From Noviluteimonas gilva (GTDB lineage Bacteria > Pseudomonadota > Gammaproteobacteria > Xanthomonadales > Xanthomonadaceae), in contig NZ_WOXT01000002.1 of the NCBI RefSeq assembly GCF_009740395.1, positions 310,001 to 374,000 on the forward strand: a DNA stretch of 64,000 nt, given 5' to 3'. Shown here one piece after another: positions 19,524 to 28,154 of the stretch. Each line of letters starts with the position of its first letter. Within the stretch, counting starts at the first letter, position 1. Position numbers and translations under genes: made by a program. Below the pieces are notes generated by a model, which had not been told where the DNA came from, ran no database searches, and saw nothing but the letters and a program-made list of their open reading frames with translations.

Positions 19524-20858
19524 TTGGCCCGCCTCGACCAAACCCCGTTCGAAATCCAGATCACCGACGTCAGCCACGACGGCCGCGGCGTCGCCCGCCG
19601 GCCCGATCCGAAGGTCCCCGGCGCAGGCAAGGCGATCTTCGTCGCAGGGGCCCTGCCCGGCGAGACCGTGATCGCGCAGCAGACCGCGCGGCACCGCAGC
19701 TTCGATGAAGCGAAAACCCTCGACGTCCTTGTCGCCTCGCCCGATCGCGTGCCCGCGCGCTGCCCGCACTTCGGTGTCTGCGGCGGCTGCGCGTTGCAGC
19801 ACCTCGACGAAGCCAAGCAGATCCACGTCAAGCAACGCGTGCTGCTCGACAACCTCGAACGCATCGGCCACGTCACGCCCGAATCCGTGCTGCCGCCGCT
19901 GGTCGATGCCGCGTGGGGCTACCGTCGCAAGGGCCGCTTCTCCGTGCGCCGCGTGGAGAAGAAAGACAAGACGCTCGTGGGGTTCCGCGAACAGGATCCG
20001 CGCTTCGTCGCCGACCTGCGCGAATGCCACACGGTGATCCCGCAGATCGGCATGAAGATCGCCGCGCTCTCCGCGCTCGTCGATGGCATGGACGGTCGTC
20101 GCGACATTCCGCAGATCGAATTCATCGCGGGCGACGACACCATCGCCCTCGTGTTCCGACATCTGCAGCCGTTGTCGCCGCGCGACACGCAGGCACTCGA
20201 AGATTTCGCGAAGGCGCACGATTTCGCGATCTTCCTGCAGCCCGGCGGCATCGATTCGGTGCATGCGTTGTGGCCGCACCAGCCGAAGCTGTCCTTCACG
20301 CTGCCGGCCTGGGACATCGAACTGCAATTCCGACCGCTCGACTTTATCCAGGTCAACGCGGGCCTGAACCAGCACATGATCGCCAGCGCGCTTTCGCTGC
20401 TCGACGTGCAGCCGGGCGATCGCGTGCTCGACCTGTTCTGCGGGCTCGGCAATTTCACGCTGCCGCTGGCGCGCACCGCGGGCGAAGTGGTGGGCGTGGA
20501 AGGCGATGCCGGCCTCATCCGTCGCGCGCGCGAGAACGCAACGCACAACCAGCTGGCGAACGTGGACTTCCACGCCGCCGACCTCGCGCAGGACCTGGCC
20601 TCGCACGCTTGGATGCGCGCGGGCTTCGACCGGCTGTTGCTCGACCCGCCGCGCTCCGGCGCCGATGTCGTACTGAAACAACTTTCCCTCGACGGCCTCA
20701 AGCGCATCGTCTACGTGAGCTGCCATCCGGGCTCGCTGGCGCGCGACGCCGGCTACCTGGTGAACGAGCGCGGCTGGAAGCTGCAGGCGGCCGGCGTGAT
20801 GGACATGTTCCCGCACACGGCGCACGTGGAAAGCATCGCGATGTTCGAACCGCGCTGA
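19524..20858 (+). CDS. rlmD: 23S rRNA (uracil(1939)-C5)-methyltransferase
   Basis: 444-residue SAM-dependent RNA methyltransferase. An N-terminal TRAM domain (ITDVSHDGRGVAR) is followed by an iron-sulfur cluster motif with four cysteines (CPHFGVCGGCALQH plus a later Cys in LRECHTVI), the SAM motif LDLFCGLGNFTLPLA, LLLDPPRSGA and the catalytic Cys in YVSCHPGSLARD. TTG at 19524 is the best start found; it gives a normal N-terminus. TrmA and RlmC are related but RlmD is the member with this TRAM plus cluster layout. Confidence 0.9.
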   Translation: MARLDQTPFEIQITDVSHDGRGVARRPDPKVPGAGKAIFVAGALPGETVIAQQTARHRSFDEAKTLDVLVASPDRVPARCPHFGVCGGCALQHLDEAKQIHVKQRVLLDNLERIGHVTPESVLPPLVDAAWGYRRKGRFSVRRVEKKDKTLVGFREQDPRFVADLRECHTVIPQIGMKIAALSALVDGMDGRRDIPQIEFIAGDDTIALVFRHLQPLSPRDTQALEDFAKAHDFAIFLQPGGIDSVHALWPHQPKLSFTLPAWDIELQFRPLDFIQVNAGLNQHMIASALSLLDVQPGDRVLDLFCGLGNFTLPLARTAGEVVGVEGDAGLIRRARENATHNQLANVDFHAADLAQDLASHAWMRAGFDRLLLDPPRSGADVVLKQLSLDGLKRIVYVSCHPGSLARDAGYLVNERGWKLQAAGVMDMFPHTAHVESIAMFEPR

Positions 20859-20910
20859 TCCGGCTTTAAAACAGCACTATCATCGACCGAATCTTCAAGG
20901 AGTCCCCCAG

Positions 20911-21909
20911 ATGCTCGTGATCGGCGTCGCCGGCACCGAACTCACCGCGCAGGAACGCGACTGGCTGCAGCACGACGCCTGCGCCGGCGTGATCCTGTTC
21001 ACCCGCAACTTCGCTTCGCGCGCGCAGGTCGCCGAGTTGTCGCAGGCCATCCGCGAAGCCGCGCCGCGCCCGCAGTTGATCTGCGTCGACCAGGAAGGCG
21101 GCCGCGTGCAGCGCTTCCGCGACGGTTACAGCGCGCTGCCCTCGCTCGAACAGTTCGGCAAGCTCTACGGCAGCCAACCCGACCGCGCGATCGAACTGGC
21201 GAAGGAACATGCATGGGTGATGGCGAGCGAAGTGCGCGCCAGCGGCGTGGACCTGAGCTTCGCACCGGTCGTCGATCTCGGCCGCGGCAATCGCGCCATC
21301 GGCGATCGCGCGTTCTCCGCCGATCCGCAGATCGTCGCCGAGTTCACGCGCGCCTATGTCGAAGGCATGCACGCCGCGGACATGGCCGCCACGCTCAAGC
21401 ATTTCCCGGGGCATGGCTCGGTGCTGGAAGACACGCACTTCGACGATGCCGTCGACAACCGCACGCTGGATGAAATCGGCGCGCTGGACCTGATCCCCTT
21501 CATCGCCGGCATCGACGCCGGTGCCGATGCGGTGATGATGGCGCACGTGGTGTATCCGAAGGTCGCGCCGGAACCGGCGGGCTATTCGAAGCTGTGGATC
21601 GAGGACATCCTGCGCAAGCAGATGGGCTTCAAGGGCGTGGTGTTCTCCGACGACATCGGCATGGCCGCGGCGTTCTCCGCCGGCGGTGTGAAGTCGCGCA
21701 TCGATGCGCACCTGGATGCCGGTTGCGATGTCGTGCTCGTGTGCCATCCGGAACTGGTGACCGAATCGCTCGCCGCCGTCGAAGGCCGCAAGCTCAACAC
21801 GATGGCGCTCGCCGGTCTGATCGGCCGCGGCCCGCTCGCGTGGGAAGGCCTGCTGGCTGACGCGCGCTACACCGATGCGCACGCGCGCTTCGGCGGCGAC
21901 CTCGCATGA
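20911..21909 (+). CDS. nagZ: Beta-N-acetylhexosaminidase (peptidoglycan recycling)
   Basis: 332-residue cytoplasmic glycoside hydrolase family 3 enzyme that removes N-acetylglucosamine from anhydromuropeptides. Family motifs: CVDQEGGRVQRF, the loop ATLKHFPGHGSVLEDTH with the acid/base His, and the nucleophile Asp in GVVFSDDIGMA. Its products also feed AmpR-type sensing of cell wall damage in other species. It overlaps hpt by four bases. The order nagZ-hpt-phosphorylase resembles that in Pseudomonas. Confidence 0.93.
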   Translation: MLVIGVAGTELTAQERDWLQHDACAGVILFTRNFASRAQVAELSQAIREAAPRPQLICVDQEGGRVQRFRDGYSALPSLEQFGKLYGSQPDRAIELAKEHAWVMASEVRASGVDLSFAPVVDLGRGNRAIGDRAFSADPQIVAEFTRAYVEGMHAADMAATLKHFPGHGSVLEDTHFDDAVDNRTLDEIGALDLIPFIAGIDAGADAVMMAHVVYPKVAPEPAGYSKLWIEDILRKQMGFKGVVFSDDIGMAAAFSAGGVKSRIDAHLDAGCDVVLVCHPELVTESLAAVEGRKLNTMALAGLIGRGPLAWEGLLADARYTDAHARFGGDLA

Positions 21910-22457
21910 ACGAGGGCACGCTGGCGCAAGCGCTGAAGCATTCGGTGGTCGTCCACGATCGGCAGGCGATCGAAGAGTCGATCGCCCGCATGTCCGTGCG
22001 CATCCGCAACGACTTCGCGGGCAGCGTGCCGGTGTATCTGACGGTGATGCACGGCGGGTTGCCGTTCGCGGCGCAGCTTGCGCTGGAACTCGGTGCGCGC
22101 GGGCTGGATCTCGAATTCGACTACCTGCATGCCACGCGCTATCGCGGCGCGCAGTCCGGCGGCAGCCTGCACTGGAAGCATCGCCCCGCGACGCCGTTGC
22201 GTGGCCGTCGCGTGTTGCTGGTCGACGACATCGTCGATGAAGGCCACACGCTGTCGGAAGTGCGCGCCTGGTGCCGCAGCGAAGGCGCCCTCGACGTGCG
22301 CATCGCCGCGCTCGCGGTGAAGGCGCACAACCGTTGCGTGCCGGGTTTGACGGCCGATTACTCGGGCCTGGTCGTGCCGGATCGTTACGTCTACGGCTAC
22401 GGCATGGACTACCACGAACAGGGCCGCAACCTGCCGGCCATTTACGCGCTCGAATGA
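21906..22457 (+). CDS. hpt: Hypoxanthine-guanine phosphoribosyltransferase
   Basis: 183 residues; converts hypoxanthine or guanine plus PRPP to IMP or GMP. The PRPP-binding motif VLLVDDIVDEGHTL is intact, and a lysine-containing LAVKAH segment follows. The ATG overlaps the nagZ stop, and its own stop overlaps an alternative start of the next gene. The next gene yields hypoxanthine, the substrate of this enzyme, so the two form a short salvage chain. Confidence 0.9.
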   Translation: MNEGTLAQALKHSVVVHDRQAIEESIARMSVRIRNDFAGSVPVYLTVMHGGLPFAAQLALELGARGLDLEFDYLHATRYRGAQSGGSLHWKHRPATPLRGRRVLLVDDIVDEGHTLSEVRAWCRSEGALDVRIAALAVKAHNRCVPGLTADYSGLVVPDRYVYGYGMDYHEQGRNLPAIYALE

Positions 22458-22474
22458 GCATCGCTGGAGGGAGC

Positions 22475-23236
22475 ATGCACCACGCCGACCTCGCGCTCGC
22501 CGTCATCGGCGGCACCGGTGTGTACCGGATCGCCGAACTGGAAGACGTCGAAAGCCACCTGCCCGAAACGCGATACGGATTCCCCTCGGGGCCGGTGCGC
22601 GTGGGTCGCATCGGCGGCAAGCGCATCGCCTTCCTCGCGCGCCACGGCGAAGAACACGGCGTGCCGCCGCACAAGATCAACTACCGCGCCAACCTGGTTG
22701 CGTTGCAGATGGTCGGCGCGACGCGCGTGCTCGCGCTCAACACGGTCGGCGGGATCACCGAGCGTTACGGCCCGACGGTGCTCGCGTGCCCGGACCAGCT
22801 GATCGACTACACCTGGGGCCGTATCTCGACGCTGTCCGAGGAGCCGGGTACCGACGTGTTGCACGTCGACTTCGGCGATCCCTACACGACGGCGCTGCGC
22901 GCACACATCCTTGATGCAGCGCAGCGTGCCGGCGTCGCCCTGGTCGCCGGCGGCTGCTATGGCGCGACCCAGGGCCCGCGCCTGGAAACGAAAGCCGAGA
23001 TCGCCCGCTTGCGCCGCGATGGCTGCGACCTCGTCGGCATGACCGGCATGCCGGAAGCCGGCCTCGCGCGCGAGCTCGGTCTGGAGTACGCGTGCCTGGG
23101 CATCGTCGCGAACTGGGCCGCCGGATGCGGCGATGCAGCAGAGATCACGATGGCCGAAGTGCTGGCCAACGTTGAAACCGCTTCCAGTGGCATTCCCCCC
23201 CTGTTGAGGGCGCTGTTGGGCGGTTTGACGGGCTGA
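22475..23236 (+). CDS. Probable S-methyl-5'-thioinosine phosphorylase
   Basis: 253-residue purine nucleoside phosphorylase of the MTAP/PNP family. N-terminal [12 protein letters not shown], the phosphate-site residues ([20 protein letters not shown]), [13 protein letters not shown] and the NWAAG end motif are visible. The sequence [16 protein letters not shown] marks the base-binding site. In Pseudomonas the gene beside nagZ prefers methylthioinosine over methylthioadenosine, hence this call; methylthioadenosine phosphorylase is the alternative. TGGAGGGA before 22475 favours this start over ATG 22454. An amidohydrolase gene that may provide methylthioinosine begins at 63853. Confidence 0.8.
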   Translation: MHHADLALAVIGGTGVYRIAELEDVESHLPETRYGFPSGPVRVGRIGGKRIAFLARHGEEHGVPPHKINYRANLVALQMVGATRVLALNTVGGITERYGPTVLACPDQLIDYTWGRISTLSEEPGTDVLHVDFGDPYTTALRAHILDAAQRAGVALVAGGCYGATQGPRLETKAEIARLRRDGCDLVGMTGMPEAGLARELGLEYACLGIVANWAAGCGDAAEITMAEVLANVETASSGIPPLLRALLGGLTG

Positions 23237-23242
23237 ACGGCT

Positions 23243-23271
23243 GTTGCCATCCGTTCACACTCATGCATACT
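23243..23271 (+). promoter_or_regulatory. Candidate sigma-70 promoter of the cold-shock gene
   Basis: TTGCCA (23243-23248) and CATACT (23266-23271) are separated by 17 bases. They would give an untranslated leader of roughly 60 bases before the cold-shock start codon at 23337. Long leaders are usual for cold-shock genes. Confidence 0.45.
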
Positions 23272-23336
23272 CGCGCCGTGCGCGGAGGCCCCCGCACCAG
23301 CGCACGCAACCGCATCCAGACGAGGTCAGACAGGTT

Positions 23337-23543
23337 ATGCAGTACGGCACCGTGAAGTGGTTCAACGACGCAAAGGGTTTCGGGTTCATTGCCCCGGAAG
23401 ACGGCAGCGCCGATGTGTTCGTGCATTACTCGGCGATCAACAGCAAGGGCTTCCGCAGCCTCCAGGAAGGGCAGCGTGTGAGCTACGACGTCGTCCAGGG
23501 CCCGAAGGGTGCCCAGGCCGCCGGCGTGGTGCCCGTCGCCTGA
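23337..23543 (+). CDS. Cold-shock domain protein (CspA family)
   Basis: 68-residue single-strand nucleic acid-binding OB-fold protein. RNP1 (KGFGFIAPE) and RNP2 (VFVHYSAI) are both present, in the context [15 protein letters not shown]. It probably melts RNA structure. It is transcribed alone: its own promoter-like sequence lies before it, and a strong terminator follows 25 bases after the stop. Confidence 0.95.
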   Translation: MQYGTVKWFNDAKGFGFIAPEDGSADVFVHYSAINSKGFRSLQEGQRVSYDVVQGPKGAQAAGVVPVA

Positions 23544-23568
23544 GTCTCGAGCGCATTGCGTCGCTCGG

Positions 23569-23597
23569 AAAGCCCCGCGCATAGCGGGGCTTTTTTA
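23569..23597 (+). terminator. Rho-independent terminator of the cold-shock gene
   Basis: Stem AAAGCCCCGC / GCGGGGCTTT with a five-base loop, followed by a run of T. One of the clearest intrinsic terminators in the window. Confidence 0.92.
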
Positions 23598-23615
23598 TTG
23601 GGGTATCGTCGTTCG

Positions 23616-25208
23616 GTGACCTCCGACAACCAACCGCCGGAATTCGCCCCGCGTGATCTTTGGCGCGACGACATCGTGCTGCGCGAGGCCGTTGCGCGCG
23701 AAGGCGCAGAGGGTTTCGCCGATCGTATCTCCACGTATGCACGCCTTGCCGGCGACACGCTGTACGCATTGTCCTTCGACGCGCACCGCGATCGCCCGCG
23801 CCTGCGCACGCACGATCGCTTCGGCACGCGCATCGACCGCGTCGACTTCCATCCGAACTACCACGCGCTCATGCAGGCGGCGATCGAGCACGGCGTCGCC
23901 GGCCTTTCGTGGCGCGAACCGGTGCCCGGCGCGCACGTCGCGCGCGCGGCGCTGAGTTATCTGCACCATCAGGTCGAGCCCGGCACGAGCTGCCCGCTGA
24001 CGATGACGCATGCGGCGCTGCCCGCGCTGCGTCGCGCACCGGCGCTGGCCGAATGGGCGCAGAAGGCGGCCGCGCCGCACTACGATCCGCGCGACGTGCC
24101 GATCGCCGACAAGCACGGCGTCACGCTGGGCATGGGCATGACGGAGAAGCAGGGCGGCTCCGACGTGCGCGCGAACACCACGCACGCGCAAGCGCTCGAA
24201 GGCGACGAATACGCGCTCACCGGCCACAAGTGGTTCTTCTCCGCGCCGATGTCCGACGGCTTCCTCGTGCTCGCGCAGGCGCCGGGGGGTTTGACGTGCT
24301 TCCTGCTGCCGCGCCGCCTCGCGGACGGGTCGAAGAACGCCTTCACCCTCATGCGTTTGAAGGACAAGCTCGGCGACTGGTCCAACGCCTCGTCGGAAGT
24401 CGAATTCCAGAGCGCGCGCGCAACACGCGTCGGCGACGAAGGGCGGGGCATCGCCACGATCCTCGACATGGTGATGCTCACGCGCCTGGACTGCATGCTG
24501 GGTTCGGCGGCGGAAATGCGCATGGCGCTCGCGCAGGCCTTGCACCACGCGCGGCATCGCATGGCGTTCGGGAAACTGCTCGCCGACCAACCGTTGATGC
24601 GCAACGTCCTCGCGGACCTGGCGATCGAATCCGAAGCCGCGCTCGCGCTGTCGATGCGCGTCGCGCGCGCGGTGGATGCCGCCGAAGGCGATCCGCGCGA
24701 AGCCGCGTTCGCGCGCATCGCCACGGCGATCGGCAAGTACTGGATCTGCAAGCGCGCGCCGGCCTTCGTCAACGAAGCGCAGGAGTGCCTCGGCGGCAAC
24801 GGCTACGTCGAGGAATCGCTGCTGCCGCGCCTGTATCGGCAGGCGCCGCTCAATTCGATCTGGGAAGGCAGCGGCAACATCCAGTGCCTCGACGTGTTGC
24901 GCGCGCTGCATCGCGAACCCGAAACCGGAGAAGCGTTCTTCGCCGAACTCGGCGAAGGCCTGCATCCCGCGCTCGATGCGGCCATCGCGCGCCTGCGCAC
25001 GATGCTGCGCGCGCCCGAAGAAGCCAGTGCGCGGCTGCTGGTCGAACATATGGCGCTCGCGCTGCAGGCCTCGATCCTGTTGCGTACGAACGCAGCCATC
25101 GCGCCTTTGTTCTGCGAAAGCCGCCTCGATGCCAAGCACGGCCTCGCGTTCGGGACGTTGCCCGTCGACGACGCCGCGTTCGAATCGATCCTGTCGCGCG
25201 CGCTCTGA
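23616..25208 (+). CDS. aidB: AidB-like acyl-CoA dehydrogenase family flavoprotein
   Basis: 530 residues, close to E. coli AidB (541). Shared blocks: GMGMTEKQGGSDVRANTT, GHKWFFSAPMSD, LKDKLGDWSNASSEVEFQ, and NSIWEGSGNIQCLDVLR. In E. coli AidB is induced by alkylation damage, binds DNA through its C-terminal domain and has weak isovaleryl-CoA dehydrogenase activity. GTG 23616 is preferred: an upstream in-frame ATG (23556) would place the start before the cold-shock terminator hairpin. No ada gene is nearby. Confidence 0.85.
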   Translation: MTSDNQPPEFAPRDLWRDDIVLREAVAREGAEGFADRISTYARLAGDTLYALSFDAHRDRPRLRTHDRFGTRIDRVDFHPNYHALMQAAIEHGVAGLSWREPVPGAHVARAALSYLHHQVEPGTSCPLTMTHAALPALRRAPALAEWAQKAAAPHYDPRDVPIADKHGVTLGMGMTEKQGGSDVRANTTHAQALEGDEYALTGHKWFFSAPMSDGFLVLAQAPGGLTCFLLPRRLADGSKNAFTLMRLKDKLGDWSNASSEVEFQSARATRVGDEGRGIATILDMVMLTRLDCMLGSAAEMRMALAQALHHARHRMAFGKLLADQPLMRNVLADLAIESEAALALSMRVARAVDAAEGDPREAAFARIATAIGKYWICKRAPAFVNEAQECLGGNGYVEESLLPRLYRQAPLNSIWEGSGNIQCLDVLRALHREPETGEAFFAELGEGLHPALDAAIARLRTMLRAPEEASARLLVEHMALALQASILLRTNAAIAPLFCESRLDAKHGLAFGTLPVDDAAFESILSRAL

Positions 25209-25787
25209 TCAGCCGCCGAAGAACCCACGCTCGCGCGCGTCTTCCAGTTGCGGCGCCAACCACGTCCACAGTGCCGGGCAACCGGCTTCGATCGGCGGAC
25301 CGACCTTGCGGATCACGCGCTCGTAGCTGATCCCGTTCTCGACCCAGCTGCCACCGCCGTTGGCGAGATTCAGCAACACCGGCATCGCGCGATCGGCCGC
25401 ATGCGCGAAACGCGCCTCGGGCGTTTCGCCGTCTTCGAACTCTTCCCACAACGCGAGGAAACGCGCGCCGTGCGCGTTCGGCAGCATCCCGAAGATGCGC
25501 TCGACCGCCACGCGTTCGGCAGCCTTGCGTTCGGCCAGGCCGGTGTCGTCGTAGACGATGGTGTCGCCCGTGTCGATCTCGCCGATGTCGTGCACCAACA
25601 GCATCTGCATCACGCGATGCACGTCGACGCCCGGATCGGCGAACTCCGCCATCGCACCGGCGAGCATCGCGATCTGCCAGCTGTGTTCGGCCGAGTTCTC
25701 GTAACGATCGAGCCCGATGGGCCGGGACTTGCGCGTGACGCCCTTGAGGCGATCGAGTTCGAGGATGAAGTCGACGACGTGCTGCAT
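25209..25787 (-). CDS. HD-domain phosphohydrolase (YfbR-like)
   Basis: 192-residue HD superfamily protein. Metal ligands are seen in ENSAEHSWQIA (His) and LLVHDIGEID (His-Asp), with a further Asp in AHAADRAMP. Relatives include 5'-deoxynucleotidase YfbR and other small HD hydrolases acting on nucleotides; the substrate here cannot be read. It is the last gene of a minus-strand run (ABC exporter upstream, four bases apart) and its stop abuts the aidB stop. Confidence 0.75.
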   Translation of the reverse strand: MQHVVDFILELDRLKGVTRKSRPIGLDRYENSAEHSWQIAMLAGAMAEFADPGVDVHRVMQMLLVHDIGEIDTGDTIVYDDTGLAERKAAERVAVERIFGMLPNAHGARFLALWEEFEDGETPEARFAHAADRAMPVLLNLANGGGSWVENGISYERVIRKVGPPIEAGCPALWTWLAPQLEDARERGFFGG

Positions 25788-25791
25788 GCGG

Positions 25792-27567
25792 TCAATCCAG
25801 GAATTGCAGTCGCGCGAGATCCGCGTAGAGCCCGCCTTGCGCGAGCAGTTCGGCGTGCGTGCCCTCGGCCACGATGCGGCCGTGGTCCATCACGACGATG
25901 CGGTCGGCTTTCAGCACGGTGGCCAGGCGATGCGCGATCACCAGCGTCGTGCGACCCTGCATGAGGTTTTCCAGCGCGTGCTGCACGGCGCGTTCGCTCT
26001 GCGCATCGAGCGCGGAGGTCGCTTCGTCGAGCAACAGCACGGGCGCGTCCTTGAGAAGCGCGCGCGCGATGGCGATGCGTTGCTGCTGCCCGCCGGACAG
26101 GCGCGCCCCGCGTTCGCCGAGTTCGCTTGCGTACTTCTGGGGCAGGGCGTCGATGAAGTCGTGCGCCTCGGCCGAACGTGCGGCCTGCTCGACATCGGCG
26201 TCGGTGGCTTCCAGACGGCCGTAGCGGATGTTGTCGCGGGCGGTCGTCGCGAAGATCGTCGGCGCCTGCGGGACCAGGGCGATCGATTCGCGCAGGCGCG
26301 CGGGGTCGAGTTGGCGAAGGTCGATGTCGTCGATCGCGATGCTGCCGCGCTGCGGATCGTGGAAGCGCAGCAGCAGCGCGAACACCGTGCTCTTGCCCGC
26401 GCCGGAAGGACCGACGAGCGCGACCGTTTCGCCGGGGCGCACGTGCAGCGAGAAGCCTTCGAGCGCAGGCGCATCCGCACGCGAGGGATAGTGGAAGACG
26501 ACATCGTTCAAACGAATGTCGCCGCGCAGGGGCAGCGGCATCGGCGTCGGATTCGCGGGCGCGACCAGCAGCGCGCGTTCCATCAGCAGATCGTTGATGC
26601 GGCCCATGCCACCGGCCGCGCGCTGCACGTCGTTCCAGACTTCGGCCAGCGCACCGACCGAACCGCCGCCCAGCATCGCGTACAGCACGAACTGCCCCAG
26701 CGTGCCCGCGCTCATGCGCCCCGACACGACATCGTGCGCGCCCGACCACAGCACGATGATGATCGCGCCGAAGAACGCGGTGATCGCGACCGCCGTGACG
26801 ATCGCCTGCATCCCGATGCGGCGGCGCGCGGTGGCGACGGCGCGCGCGACGGCGTCGAAGAAGCGCCCGCGCTCATACGGTTCGCGCGCATGCGATTGCA
26901 CCGTGCGCACGTTGCCGAGCACTTCGCTGGCGAGCGCATTCGCATCGGCCACGCGGTCCTGGCTCTGGCGCGACATCTTCTGCAGGCGCCGGCTGCCGAT
27001 CACGATGGGCGCGACGAACAGCGGGATGCCGATCATCGTGTAGGTCGCCAGCCGCGGGCTGGTGACGAACATCATCGCAATGCTGCCCAGCACCATCAGG
27101 AAGCTGCGCAGCGCAACGGAAATGCTGGAGCCCACGAGACTGCGCAGCAATTCGGTATCGGCGGACAAACGCGAAACCAGTTCGCCGCTGCGCGTGGCTT
27201 CGAAGAACGCCGGATCCAGCCCGAGCAGATGGCTGTACAGGCGTTGCCGCAGGTCGGCGACCACGCGTTCGCCCAGCAGCGAGACGAAGTAGAAGCGCGC
27301 CGCCGTCGCGAGTGCGAGCGCGGCGGTCACCGCGAACAGCCACGCGAAGGTCGCGTCGATGTTGCTCGCGCTGCGGAAGCCGTCGTCGATCATCCCGCGC
27401 ACGGCGACGGGCAAGGCGAGTGTCGCCGCGGACGAGGCGCACAAGGCCAGCAACCACGCGAGGAACAACCCGCGCTGGCGCTGCACGAAGGGCCACAGGC
27501 CGCGCAGGCTGACGACCTTGCCCTTCGCCTGCGCGGTTTTCTCGATGTCTGCCGATGCGTCTGCCAT
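25792..27567 (-). CDS. ABC transporter, fused permease and ATPase (MsbA/LmrA type exporter)
   Basis: 591-residue half transporter working as a homodimer or heterodimer. Six membrane helices lie within about residues 25-320. The ATPase domain has Walker A GPSGAGKST, the signature LSGGQQQR, Walker B VLLLDEAT and the His switch in IAHRL. Substrate unknown; lipid and multidrug exporters share this layout. The start ATG overlaps the stop of the YigZ gene by one base (TGATG), suggesting coupling. Confidence 0.9.
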   Translation of the reverse strand: MADASADIEKTAQAKGKVVSLRGLWPFVQRQRGLFLAWLLALCASSAATLALPVAVRGMIDDGFRSASNIDATFAWLFAVTAALALATAARFYFVSLLGERVVADLRQRLYSHLLGLDPAFFEATRSGELVSRLSADTELLRSLVGSSISVALRSFLMVLGSIAMMFVTSPRLATYTMIGIPLFVAPIVIGSRRLQKMSRQSQDRVADANALASEVLGNVRTVQSHAREPYERGRFFDAVARAVATARRRIGMQAIVTAVAITAFFGAIIIVLWSGAHDVVSGRMSAGTLGQFVLYAMLGGGSVGALAEVWNDVQRAAGGMGRINDLLMERALLVAPANPTPMPLPLRGDIRLNDVVFHYPSRADAPALEGFSLHVRPGETVALVGPSGAGKSTVFALLLRFHDPQRGSIAIDDIDLRQLDPARLRESIALVPQAPTIFATTARDNIRYGRLEATDADVEQAARSAEAHDFIDALPQKYASELGERGARLSGGQQQRIAIARALLKDAPVLLLDEATSALDAQSERAVQHALENLMQGRTTLVIAHRLATVLKADRIVVMDHGRIVAEGTHAELLAQGGLYADLARLQFLD

Positions 27568-28154
27568 CAGCCATTGTCCCCGATGCGCGCGCGGTTGCGC
27601 GTGGCGTCGCGCAATTGGACGGCCAGCGCGTCCACGCGATCGGCCGGCAGGCGCACGCGCAGGTGCAGGCCGTCGGCGTCGAAGGCTTCGGACAGGCGCT
27701 GCGCGCCGTGTGCCGCAAGCGCGGCGTGCACCGGGCCGGTGTCGTCGAAGCCGGCGCGGATGTCGAGTTCGCGCCAATCCACCAGCGGCAGGCGCGATGC
27801 GGTGCGCAGGCATTCGGCCGCGGCCCCGCCGTAGGCGCGCACCAGGCCGCCGGCACCGAGGTTCACCCCGCCGTACCAGCGCGTGACCACGACCATGACG
27901 CGATCGAAGCCCTGTCCGTCGATCGCCGCGAGGATCGGCCGCCCCGCGGTCCCCGCCGGTTCGCCGTCGTCGCTGGATCGATAGTCGCCGCCGATGCGCC
28001 AGGCCCAGCAGTGGTGCGTCGCGGGTGTTCGCGCGATCTCGCCGAGGAAGGCGAGCGCATCGGCCGGCGATTCGACCGGCGCGGCCTGCGCGAGGAAGCG
28101 ACTGTGCTTGACCTCGATGGCGTGCGAGGCGGGCGCGGCGAGCGTGTCGCTCAT
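27567..28154 (-). CDS. YigZ/IMPACT family protein
   Basis: 195 residues. The UPF0029 domain motifs are present: HSRFLAQAAPV, HHCWAWRIG, SSDDGEPAGTAGRPIL, VVVTRWYGGVNLGAGGLVRAY. The bacterial family has an IMPACT N-domain and an EF-G-like C-domain; function is not established. The start overlaps the stop of the anti-sigma-like gene (ATGA), and its end overlaps the ABC gene. Confidence 0.85.
   Translation of the reverse strand: MSDTLAAPASHAIEVKHSRFLAQAAPVESPADALAFLGEIARTPATHHCWAWRIGGDYRSSDDGEPAGTAGRPILAAIDGQGFDRVMVVVTRWYGGVNLGAGGLVRAYGGAAAECLRTASRLPLVDWRELDIRAGFDDTGPVHAALAAHGAQRLSEAFDADGLHLRVRLPADRVDALAVQLRDATRNRARIGDNG

Noticed and set aside
23556-23615. An upstream start for the AidB-like gene at 23556
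   Set aside because: It would place the N-terminal codons across the cold-shock terminator hairpin and add residues absent from AidB.
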